Of a stretch of 24,020 bases of DNA, positions 14,939 through 21,157 are shown one piece after another. The position numbers were made by a program, and so were the translations under genes. The stretch covers positions 1 through 24,020 of IMG/VR virus record IMGVR_UViG_3300020187_003661; one strand, 5' to 3'. This DNA comes from a virus. Below the pieces are notes generated by a model. The model was not told the origin of the DNA. It was given only the letters and a program-made list of their open reading frames with translations, and searched no databases. Each line of letters begins with the position of its first letter. The first letter of the stretch is position 1.

Positions 14939-15499
14939 ATGACAACTTACACCAAGGATACTTTTATCGAACTGCAAAGAAGAACCGGCTCAGGAACAGA
15001 CCGCTTCCCCTTAAGCAAAGACATCCAAGCGGCTAAAAATTTACTGCGAGACTGCGCCCAAATTTTAATCAGTAATAAAATTGAAACAATCCTATTATTT
15101 GGTAGCCTGCTAGGTTACTTTAGGGATAACGATTTAATTCCGCACGATGTAGATATGGACATTGGAGTTCTGAACGCTAATAACATTAAAAAAATCCGAA
15201 AACTGATAGAAGGGGGAAGCTTTAAAGAAAAAGGTATTCTAGCAATAAAAGACAGGGAATTTTCTTTATTCAGGGATGGGTTTTATGTTGATTTTTACTG
15301 TTTTAAAAAAGAGGGCTCTAAGTATTTCTCAACACTAGGGTACCCCCTTTACTTTCTTGAAGAAAAGAATTTCCCACTACAGAAAATAAATTTCTTAGGA
15401 ATGGAATTTTCTACGGTTTTTAATATTAATGAATATATAGTAGATCGATATGGAACAGACTGGAAGAAACCCAAAAAAAATCATGGATCAAAATTCTGA
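14939..15499 (+). CDS. LicD-family phosphotransferase
   Basis: 186 residues, one base after the preceding stop. The LicD signature is clear: LLFGSLLGYFRDNDLIPHDVDMDIGV at about residues 52-77 (shown by its parts GSLLGYFRDNDLIP and HDVDMDIG), with acidic residues D70, D72 and D74 forming the nucleotidyltransferase-fold metal site, and the C-terminal IVDRYGTDWKKP. LicD proteins transfer phosphocholine, phosphoethanolamine or similar phospho-groups from a nucleotide-activated donor onto cell-surface glycans. In this cluster it would decorate the glycan with a phospho-group. No cognate donor-synthesis gene (licC-type) is visible, so the donor would come from the host or from outside the window. 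Confidence 0.88.
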   Translation: MTTYTKDTFIELQRRTGSGTDRFPLSKDIQAAKNLLRDCAQILISNKIETILLFGSLLGYFRDNDLIPHDVDMDIGVLNANNIKKIRKLIEGGSFKEKGILAIKDREFSLFRDGFYVDFYCFKKEGSKYFSTLGYPLYFLEEKNFPLQKINFLGMEFSTVFNINEYIVDRYGTDWKKPKKNHGSKF

Positions 15500-16046
15500 A
15501 AACTCAAAATACTGGACAGACTTTTATTCGAGTCAGTCAGTCACTCCAAACCCCTCCCCCTTTGCCGCCTCATGCTTGCCATATATAAAAGAAGGCTCGA
15601 CGCTAATAGACGTTGGATGCGGAAACGGAAGGGACTCGTCTTTTTTTGCAAGGTCCGGAATTAACGTCCTATCTATAGATCAATCCTTCCCGCAAGAACT
15701 TTTCGCAACAAACTGCTTTTTCTTAAATAGCGATGTGGATAACATGCCAAATATAAAATGCGATTATATTTATGCTAGATTCTTCATTCATGCCATCCCC
15801 CTGGATAAAGAAATCAAATTTTTAAGCTTCATCAAGAATAATTGCAAACATTTCTTTATTGAAGCGAGGTCAGATAAAAGTAAATTCAATGGAAATCACT
15901 ACAGGCGCTTCATTAACTTAGAAAAATTAAAATCTAGACTAGATGCGCAAAACTTTAACTATACAGTAGAGGAGTCAAGAAACTTAGCTAAGACTGACAC
16001 AGAAAACCCTGTCATAATAAGAGTCTACGGAAACGTTAATGATTAA
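15483..16046 (+). CDS. class I SAM-dependent methyltransferase
   Basis: I prefer ATG 15483 (187 residues, 17-base overlap with the licD-like gene) to ATG 15450, because the protein proper begins MDQNSENSKYWTDFY. Motif I is LIDVGCGNGRDSSFFARSG at about residues 41-59, followed by the acidic end of strand 2 (LSIDQSF) and a DYIYARFFIHAI segment in the motif IV position. It is small, with no target-recognition domain, which favours a small-molecule or sugar O-methyltransferase over a DNA methylase. Its place among glycosyltransferases supports methylation of a sugar, but the substrate is inferred. Confidence 0.85.
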   Translation: MDQNSENSKYWTDFYSSQSVTPNPSPFAASCLPYIKEGSTLIDVGCGNGRDSSFFARSGINVLSIDQSFPQELFATNCFFLNSDVDNMPNIKCDYIYARFFIHAIPLDKEIKFLSFIKNNCKHFFIEARSDKSKFNGNHYRRFINLEKLKSRLDAQNFNYTVEESRNLAKTDTENPVIIRVYGNVND

Positions 16047-16383
16047 GATAAGTGTAGACGAAGGATATGCATTTGATTATTTATCAATCCTGGAAATTAA
16101 GTCAAGAAAGATAAAACAAAACAAAACGCTATCTTCCTTCAAAGAATGTAAAAAATTAATCAGCTCGCAGTTAAGCGGCGAATTGTTTAGTAAAATTTAC
16201 AGCTCCAATGAATACTCTGCGTGCCTAAAGGCTAATCAAGAAACATTTAATGCTGTAGAAAGAGCGAGGTACGGAAAAATATCCTCCAAGGAAGTAGACG
16301 ACCTAAACATGAAAAGGTATGCAGCGAAATCCAACCTGCAGAAAAAATTCTTTAATAATAAATTATCTGAGAGTAAGACATAG
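16039..16383 (+). CDS. small glycan-cluster protein, DUF6165-like
   Basis: 114 residues overlapping the methyltransferase by eight bases (ATGATTAA). It begins MIKISVDEGYAFDYLSILEIKSRKI, shape and wording reminiscent of DUF6165 proteins (a strand, then a [S/T]ILEIK helix) found in LPS and polysaccharide gene clusters. The rest is helical, Lys- and Ser-rich. It ends the long operon from 8070; the next gene has its own promoter-like spacer. Function unknown for the family; the match is by eye. Confidence 0.6.
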   Translation: MIKISVDEGYAFDYLSILEIKSRKIKQNKTLSSFKECKKLISSQLSGELFSKIYSSNEYSACLKANQETFNAVERARYGKISSKEVDDLNMKRYAAKSNLQKKFFNNKLSESKT

Positions 16384-16408
16384 AACTATAAATCTTTTCT
16401 TTTTTCTT

Positions 16409-16414
16409 TAATAT
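16409..16414 (+). promoter_or_regulatory. -10-like element before gmd
   Basis: TAATAT (16409-16414), six bases before the gmd ATG at 16421, in a 37-base AT-rich gap after the long operon. No good -35. A TATAAATC at 16387-16394 resembles a T4 late promoter core but is a single occurrence. The gap suggests gmd-fcl can be expressed separately. Confidence 0.35.
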
Positions 16415-16420
16415 TACGTA

Positions 16421-17452
16421 ATGAAAAAAATAATAGTAACAGGAGTCACTGGTCAAGACGGAAGCCACATGGTCGATTATTTATTAAAGAATACCGATTA
16501 TAAAATATACGGAACAGCTCGAAGATTAAGCGTTAAGAATCACGAAAACATATTGCATCTAGAGGATGAGCCTCGATTTGAGTTAATCAGTATGGACTTA
16601 AATGATGCTCATAGTATTCGTGATGTAGTAATCGACATCCAGCCAGACTTTTTTATAAATTTCGCCGCACAGTCTTTTGTGGCTGGAAGCTGGGATTTTC
16701 CGATTCAAACTTGGGACACCGATGCAAATGCAGTGCTTCACATTCTTGAATCAATTCGCCGATTTGCCCCGCAATGCAGATTCTATAACGCCGGATCTTC
16801 CGAGGAATTTGGAGATGTGGTCTTTAGTCCGCAAAACGAAAATCACCCACTTAGACCTCAATCTCCTTATGGGGCCGCAAAATGTGGAGCTAGGCACATC
16901 GTAAGGGTATATAGAGAATCTTATAATTTATATGCAATACAAGGGTGGTTATTCAATCACGAAGGAAGTAGAAGGGGGCTTGATTTCGTAACTCGAAAAA
17001 TAACGCACACAGTAGCAAGAATAAAAACAGCCATAGAGAAAGGTAAAAAAGTTCCAACCCTGAAACTTGGAAACATAGAAGCAAAGAGAGACTGGAGCGA
17101 CGCAGAAGATTTTATGGACGGAGTTTGGCTAATGCTTAATCAAGAAAAACCAAAAAACTATGTTCTCGGAAGTGGAGAAATGCACACTGTTAGAGAATTC
17201 ATGGAAGAAGCCTTAAAGTGCGCTGGTATAGAATTTAAACCCTCAGGAAAAGAAGAGGATGAAAAATATCACACAAAAGACGGACTGTTGATTTTTGAAG
17301 TTGATCAAAAGTTTTATAGGCCGGCAGAAGTTCACGAACTATGCGGAGACCCATCTCTTGCGGAGAAAGAGTTGGGTTGGGCAAGACAAACCGACTTCCA
17401 AGGCTTGGTCAAGAAAATGTACAAAAGCGATTATATTGCACTAAGCAAATGA
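16421..17452 (+). CDS. gmd: GDP-mannose 4,6-dehydratase
   Basis: 343 residues. Short-chain dehydrogenase fold converting GDP-D-mannose to GDP-4-keto-6-deoxy-D-mannose with NADP(H). The nucleotide-binding motif is G8-x-x-G11-x-x-G14 in VTGVTGQDGS; the catalytic set is S126 (in place of Thr), E128, Y150 and K154 in AGSSEEFG and SPYGAAK, in the same spacing as the E. coli enzyme. The diagnostic phrases LFNHEGSRRG, VTRKIT and GNIEAKRDWSDAEDFMDG are intact. Length is near the family norm. It ends in an ATGA overlap with fcl, the next enzyme of the pathway. Confident assignment. Confidence 0.95.
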   Translation: MKKIIVTGVTGQDGSHMVDYLLKNTDYKIYGTARRLSVKNHENILHLEDEPRFELISMDLNDAHSIRDVVIDIQPDFFINFAAQSFVAGSWDFPIQTWDTDANAVLHILESIRRFAPQCRFYNAGSSEEFGDVVFSPQNENHPLRPQSPYGAAKCGARHIVRVYRESYNLYAIQGWLFNHEGSRRGLDFVTRKITHTVARIKTAIEKGKKVPTLKLGNIEAKRDWSDAEDFMDGVWLMLNQEKPKNYVLGSGEMHTVREFMEEALKCAGIEFKPSGKEEDEKYHTKDGLLIFEVDQKFYRPAEVHELCGDPSLAEKELGWARQTDFQGLVKKMYKSDYIALSK

Positions 17453-18405
17453 AATCGAATAAAATTTTCGTCGCAGGACACAACGGAATGGTTGGCTCGG
17501 CCGTCTTAAATAAATTAAAAAGCGAAGGCTTCAATAATATCATCACAAAAACTCGAAGAGAATTGGATCTAACAAAACAAACTGAAGTCAATAAGATGTT
17601 CGGGAAAGAGAGGCCTGAAATGGTTGTTATTTGCGCAGCTAAGGTGGGAGGCATATTAGCAAACAGCACTAAAAAAGCCGACTTTATATATCAAAATTTG
17701 CAAATAGCAACAAACTTAATCCACGCTTCGCACATTTACAATGTTAAAAAAATGATAAACCTTGGAAGCTCTTGTATTTATCCTCGAGATGCAGAAATAC
17801 CCATTAAAGAAGAGAGCTTATTAACGGGCGCATTAGAAAAAACAAATGAGCCATATGCAATAGCTAAAATAGCAGCTATAAAACTATGCGAAAGCCTTTA
17901 CGAACAATACGATAATAATTTCTATTCGATAATGCCGTGTAATATGTACGGGCCGAGAGATAATTTTGACCTAAAAAGCTCCCATGTCTTACCTGCATTA
18001 ATTCGCAAGGTTCACGAAGCGAAAGAAAGCGGCGCAGATAGCATTGAGGTCTGGGGGTCGGGCAAAGCATTAAGGGAATTTCTTTATGTCGAGGATCTCG
18101 CCGAAGCAATATCTTTTTGTTTAAAAAATGTGAATGCCTCAGATATTTACAAACAAGAGATATCTCACCTCAATTGCGGATCCAATAAAGAAATTTCCAT
18201 ACTTGAATTAACATCTTTAATTAAAAACATCATTGCATATAAAGGAGATATTACATTCGACAACTCAAAACCCGACGGAACATATAGAAAAAAAATGAAC
18301 AATGCTCGAATTTCAAAAATAGGATTCAACCCGAGAACCTCCCTAGAAGAAGGGTTGCGAAGAACATATAATTGGTATATAGAAAACAAACAAAAAATTG
18401 TGTAA
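17449..18405 (+). CDS. fcl: GDP-L-fucose synthase (epimerase/reductase)
   Basis: 318 residues from ATG 17449 in an ATGA overlap with gmd; an in-frame ATG at 17341 would add a 36-residue head read out of gmd and is not the start. It epimerises and reduces the Gmd product to GDP-L-fucose. Residues match the E. coli enzyme position by position: GHNGMVG at the NADP site, S107, C109 (epimerase acid/base), Y136, K140 and H179. Also intact: KVGGILAN, the MPCNMYGPRDNFD phrase, and LREFLYVEDLAEA. All catalytic residues are present, so both steps should work. Together with gmd this gives a complete route from host GDP-mannose to GDP-fucose. Confidence 0.95.
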   Translation: MKSNKIFVAGHNGMVGSAVLNKLKSEGFNNIITKTRRELDLTKQTEVNKMFGKERPEMVVICAAKVGGILANSTKKADFIYQNLQIATNLIHASHIYNVKKMINLGSSCIYPRDAEIPIKEESLLTGALEKTNEPYAIAKIAAIKLCESLYEQYDNNFYSIMPCNMYGPRDNFDLKSSHVLPALIRKVHEAKESGADSIEVWGSGKALREFLYVEDLAEAISFCLKNVNASDIYKQEISHLNCGSNKEISILELTSLIKNIIAYKGDITFDNSKPDGTYRKKMNNARISKIGFNPRTSLEEGLRRTYNWYIENKQKIV

Positions 18406-18411
18406 TACAAT
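18406..18411 (+). promoter_or_regulatory. -10 element before the 356-aa gene
   Basis: TACAAT (18406-18411), immediately after the fcl stop and four bases before ATG 18416. The -35 region is A-rich without a clear hexamer. The spacing to the start codon suits a leaderless transcript. Confidence 0.4.
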
Positions 18412-18415
18412 ACTT

Positions 18416-19486
18416 ATGAACAACGAACATTTCCCAAATAGAATTCTTGAAGCTCTTCAAGAAAAAGTAAAAGCTCACAACGCAAAGTGCGCAAGCAAAA
18501 TAACTCTATCTCAATTACAAAAGGTTTATCGGCGCGGAGCAACTGCGTTTGCGCAATTCGGCAAACCTGGAAAAGCTCGAGGTCAATGGGCAATCGCTAG
18601 AGTAAATATGTTCTTAAAAATGGTACAAGGCTTTCGAGTTAAAGACTCCTACAGAAAAGCTGACCAAGATATTTCAGACGCTGGAGTTTTAATCGACGAT
18701 GGAGTTAGGGACGAAAATTTCTTTTCTGAAGAGAACTTGATAGAGGCTAGTATAGAAATAAAACAAAACCAACTGCAAGAAGATCCATCTTTCACCTCAG
18801 AAATGTGGGCCACAATCTTTATCGATGTCGACGAACTAGGTTTTGAAGAGTACATAAACGAAGAAGCGTGGGCTGCGGAAAAAAACAAAGGAAAAAAATT
18901 AAACAAACCCTTCAGGACATCTAAAGGTCCAAAGAAATTTTCTGTTTACGTTAAAAACGAAAAAGGTAATGTAGTAAAAGTTAACTTTGGAGACCCAAAT
19001 ATGGAAATAAAACGGGATAATCCCGCCCGAAGAAAAAGTTTCAGAGCTAGGCATAACTGCGAGAATCCAGGCCCTAAAACAAAAGCTAGATACTGGAGTT
19101 GCAAAATGTGGAGCAAAAAGAGCGTCACAAACATGACCAAAGCAGAAGAGGCAGAAGACCTAGAGGAGTCAGAAGAGGTTGAAGAGCAAATTCTCGAAGA
19201 AGAATCCGAAGCAAAAAAAGGCCTTTGGGAAAACATCAGAGACAAGAAAAAAAGAATGGGCAAAAAATATAAAGCCGCAAAGCCTGGAGATAAAGATCGC
19301 CCAAGCAAAGAGGCATGGAAAAAAGCTCAATCTAAAAAAATGAAAAAAGATTACGCAGCGGAAGATGAATTTAAGCCTCATATGATGTATGACCCAAAAA
19401 CAGGAAAAGCTTATAAAGCTAAAACCATGGAAGACCATTTAAAAATGAAGAAAATGGGATATACTCACGAGAAACCTAAAGCTTAA
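18416..19486 (+). CDS. phage protein with SH3-like core and Lys-rich tail, unknown
   Basis: 356 residues from ATG 18416 (GTG 18398 is upstream in frame but lies inside fcl). Three parts: an N-terminal helical domain with KITLSQLQKVYRRGATAF and GKARGQWAIARVNMFLKM; a middle segment with KKFSVYVKNEKGNVVKVNFG, then MEIKRDNPARRKSFRARHNC and KTKARYWSCKMWS; and a Glu-rich linker followed by a strongly basic tail (KKKRMGKKYKAAKPGDKDRP). From memory, the middle phrases recur in aquatic phage proteins, sometimes fused to head or scaffold proteins, but their role is unknown. The basic tail could bind DNA or RNA. It is followed by a strong terminator. Confidence 0.75.
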   Translation: MNNEHFPNRILEALQEKVKAHNAKCASKITLSQLQKVYRRGATAFAQFGKPGKARGQWAIARVNMFLKMVQGFRVKDSYRKADQDISDAGVLIDDGVRDENFFSEENLIEASIEIKQNQLQEDPSFTSEMWATIFIDVDELGFEEYINEEAWAAEKNKGKKLNKPFRTSKGPKKFSVYVKNEKGNVVKVNFGDPNMEIKRDNPARRKSFRARHNCENPGPKTKARYWSCKMWSKKSVTNMTKAEEAEDLEESEEVEEQILEEESEAKKGLWENIRDKKKRMGKKYKAAKPGDKDRPSKEAWKKAQSKKMKKDYAAEDEFKPHMMYDPKTGKAYKAKTMEDHLKMKKMGYTHEKPKA

Positions 19487-19510
19487 AACTCCAACAACTT
19501 AAAACCTAAA

Positions 19511-19540
19511 GCCTCGCTAGTTCCTAGCGGGGCTTTTTTT
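19511..19540 (+). terminator. rho-independent terminator
   Basis: Stem GCCTCGCTAG (19511-19520) and CTAGCGGGGC (19524-19533) with a TTC loop, nine Watson-Crick pairs plus one G-T, followed by seven T (19534-19540). It lies 24 bases after the stop of the 356-aa gene and separates it from hsp20. Confidence 0.92.
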
Positions 19541-19557
19541 GGCACGATTATAGCAAA

Positions 19558-19563
19558 TATAAT
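19558..19563 (+). promoter_or_regulatory. consensus -10 element for hsp20
   Basis: TATAAT (19558-19563) is a consensus -10. The -35 zone 17 bases upstream is just T-rich (end of the terminator); TTGGCA at 19539-19544 pairs better with TATTGT at 19563-19568 (18-base spacer). Either way transcription should begin at about 19570, at the edge of the hairpin. This gene, unlike most here, therefore has a leader of about 70 bases. Confidence 0.5.
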
Positions 19564-19571
19564 ATTGTAAA

Positions 19572-19595
19572 CTCAATAACGCAGTCGTTATTGAG
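19572..19595 (+). promoter_or_regulatory. perfect 10-bp inverted repeat in the hsp20 leader
   Basis: CTCAATAACG (19572-19581), loop CAGT, CGTTATTGAG (19586-19595): ten perfect pairs. No T-run follows, so it is not a terminator. It sits at the predicted 5' end of the hsp20 transcript. It could be an RNA 5' stem-loop that protects the mRNA, or a DNA operator. It is not CIRCE (TTAGCACTC-N9-GAGTGCTAA). Its 3' edge is about 48 bases before the start codon. Confidence 0.65.
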
Positions 19596-19643
19596 ACAAA
19601 TTTACACATTACATACAAACAACAATCAAAACAAGGAGACAAT

Positions 19644-20039
19644 ATGTCATACTATATCAAAAACAATAATTCTTTACATTCTTTCTTAGATTCCATATTA
19701 GACGATTTATACTATGAAGATTTAAAACCTCAAAGAAAATCTAACATTATAAAAGAAGAAGGCTTCGTAACTATACAAATCGAAGCGGTAGGATTAAATA
19801 AAAAAGATATCGATATACAAACAAAAGAAAATATACTACATGTATCATACGAGAATAAAATAAAAGATGATACCAAATACTCACAACAACAAATATCCTT
19901 CGATTCATTCGAAAATAAATATAAACTGCAAAGCGATATGGATTCAAAAAATATATCCGCAACAATGAATAATGGATTATTGAATATAAAAATCCCTAAT
20001 ATTAAAAATAAAACAAGCTCAAGAATAAAAATAACTTGA
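19644..20039 (+). CDS. hsp20: small heat-shock protein (Hsp20 / alpha-crystallin)
   Basis: 131 residues; ATG 19644 follows a good Shine-Dalgarno (AAGGAGA, 19633-19639), one of only two strong ones in the window. ATP-independent chaperone that holds unfolding proteins. The alpha-crystallin domain spans about residues 33-131: NIIKEEGFVTIQIEAVGLNK, KKDIDIQTKENILHVSYE, FENKYKLQSDMDSKNISAT and the closing MNNGLLNIKIPNIK, including the usual A-x-x-x-NGxLxIxIP signature. The short N-terminal arm (SFLDSILDD) is typical. Small heat-shock proteins are known in aquatic T4-like phages. It starts a cassette bounded by two terminators. Confidence 0.93.
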   Translation: MSYYIKNNNSLHSFLDSILDDLYYEDLKPQRKSNIIKEEGFVTIQIEAVGLNKKDIDIQTKENILHVSYENKIKDDTKYSQQQISFDSFENKYKLQSDMDSKNISATMNNGLLNIKIPNIKNKTSSRIKIT

Positions 20040-20064
20040 CATTTGCATAAAAATGCTTTACTAT
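20036..20064 (+). promoter_or_regulatory. sigma70-type promoter for the outer-membrane protein
   Basis: TTGACA (20036-20041) overlaps the hsp20 stop; 17-base spacer with GCAT (20046-20049) and ATGC (20053-20056) as an inverted pair; TACTAT (20059-20064). Start expected at about 20071, ten bases before ATG 20081. No Shine-Dalgarno. One of the best promoters in the window. Confidence 0.7.
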
Positions 20065-20080
20065 AGTGCTCTTTAATATT

Positions 20081-20734
20081 ATGAAGAAAACAAAATTAAT
20101 TATTACCGCCCTTTTAGGGTTTTTTATTAACGCCGCATCAGCAGAAACTTATTCTCTAGGCACAAAATACGCTTCCGATTATTTCTTTCGAGGTTCGCTA
20201 ATGACCCAAGAGTCTATTCAGGCAGATCTGGGAGTAAGTGGAAAAGTTTTTGGCTTGGATTATTCCGCGAATGCATTTACAAATCAATCGGTAGAATCGG
20301 GAGTAGATACTTATATTCTTAACGGAGGGGTATCGAGAAGCTTTTTTGGAGATCTGCTTGGGGCGTATGCAGGAATTGGTCACATAGAAAATGTTTCAGG
20401 AGAAGCTTTAATGGAGGTAAACGTTCGACTAAGCGTTGACACTCTATTATCTCCAACCGTTTCTTTTTTCAGGAATTTGAACGAGTCCCTGTATACCTCA
20501 GAGTTATCGCTATCTCATGACCTTGATCTAGATTTCGCCTCACTGGGCATTCTAGGTTCTGTTGGAATATCTGACCTAACAAACTCAAACAGCGAAACCT
20601 ATCATTCATTAGGGGTGAACGCTTCAAAATCCATTGGAGAAAAATCTGAAATCTGCCTGGGAATTGAAAGAGCTGACTCGGATTTAATTGAGGCGGAATA
20701 TATTTTCGCACTAGGTGTTTCAACACAATTCTAA
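20081..20734 (+). CDS. exported outer-membrane beta-barrel protein
   Basis: 217 residues. I chose ATG 20081 (not GTG 20066) because it gives a textbook Sec signal peptide: MKKTK, a hydrophobic core of about 12 residues, and a cleavage site ASA/ET near residue 21. The mature part alternates polar and hydrophobic residues in about 8-10 strands (YSLGTKYASDYFFRGSLMT, LGAYAGIGHIENVSG, EAEYIFALGVSTQF) and ends in Phe, the terminal aromatic read by the BAM machinery. The SDYFFRG phrase recalls the TIGR02001/Gcw_chp proteobacterial family. It would be inserted in the host outer membrane, not the virion. Possible roles: receptor masking, small porin, or envelope change. Such a gene in a phage is unusual. 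Confidence 0.85.
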   Translation: MKKTKLIITALLGFFINAASAETYSLGTKYASDYFFRGSLMTQESIQADLGVSGKVFGLDYSANAFTNQSVESGVDTYILNGGVSRSFFGDLLGAYAGIGHIENVSGEALMEVNVRLSVDTLLSPTVSFFRNLNESLYTSELSLSHDLDLDFASLGILGSVGISDLTNSNSETYHSLGVNASKSIGEKSEICLGIERADSDLIEAEYIFALGVSTQF

Positions 20735-20742
20735 AATAAATT

Positions 20743-20982
20743 ATGAAAAATACAATCGATACGATTAAATCATATGCAGGAGGCGTTACAAGCGTTCTTT
20801 TGTCAATAATCGGCCTCTTGGTCGTAGCTCAAGTCGTCTTTGGCGAAGGAGCTCCTATTAACGTAATCGGCAACCTTCAGGACGTCGTAACTGGATTTGT
20901 CGGGCAAGGCGCCTCCTTAGCGGGAATCATTACCTTGTTGCTATTGGTCGCTTTATTGAGGCCAAGCCCAGATAAAGGCTAG
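20743..20982 (+). CDS. small two-helix membrane protein
   Basis: 79 residues, eight bases after the barrel gene and probably cotranscribed. Hydrophobic segments at about residues 15-34 (VTSVLLSIIGLLVVAQVVFG) and 55-74 (GASLAGIITLLLLVALL), joined by a Gly/Asn-rich loop, with a charged C-terminus RPSPDKG. There is no cleavable signal. The size and layout would suit a class II holin, a pilin- or coat-like subunit, or an inner-membrane helper of the barrel protein. No endolysin gene is nearby, so holin is only one option. Function unknown. Confidence 0.7.
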   Translation: MKNTIDTIKSYAGGVTSVLLSIIGLLVVAQVVFGEGAPINVIGNLQDVVTGFVGQGASLAGIITLLLLVALLRPSPDKG

Positions 20983-21007
20983 TAGATAATCTACCCCAAA
21001 CACAATC

Positions 21008-21031
21008 AAGCCGCCTTCGGGCGGCTTTTTT
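21008..21031 (+). terminator. rho-independent terminator with TTCG loop
   Basis: Stem GCCGCC (21010-21015) and GGCGGC (21020-21025), extended by AA/TT pairs, with a TTCG tetraloop, followed by six T (21026-21031). It closes the hsp20-barrel-membrane cassette, 25 bases after the last stop. Confidence 0.95.
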
Positions 21032-21157
21032 GTGCTCTGACAACTTCCGCTGAATTTATTGTGTATTTAGTATTCCATAGTTGCAAAAAAGTTATTTACA
21101 CAGGCTAGTTTTAAATTGACATATGCCCATTTAAATGGTATCATTATAAAATAAAAT
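21032..21157 (+). promoter_or_regulatory. nrdA promoter with palindromic operator in the spacer
   Basis: TTGACA (21116-21121), 17-base spacer, TATCAT (21139-21144), start codon at 21158. The spacer holds a perfect 12-base palindrome CCATTTAAATGG (21127-21138) that abuts the -10, a classic operator position. It does not match the NrdR-box consensus. The rest of this 126-base gap shows no gene. Confidence 0.65.

Noticed and set aside
15450-15482. Upstream ATG for the methyltransferase
   Set aside because: It would add 11 residues read from the licD-like gene; ATG 15483 gives a shorter overlap and a natural N-terminus.
16387-16394. TATAAATC resembling a T4 late promoter
   Set aside because: A single imperfect copy in AT-rich DNA; no other copies at lead genes, so no support for a T4-type late system.
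17341-17448. N-terminal extension of fcl to ATG 17341
   Set aside because: It reads out of frame through the end of gmd. ATG 17449 gives the standard ATGA overlap and puts the active-site residues at the same numbers as in E. coli.
19472-19512. 11-bp direct repeat AAACCTAAAGC at 19472 and 19502
   Set aside because: One copy is the end of the 356-aa gene and the other the foot of the terminator. Short and AT-rich; probably a small duplication with no function.
20066-20080. GTG start for the outer-membrane protein
   Set aside because: It would place five residues before a perfect signal peptide and start about five bases before the predicted transcript start.
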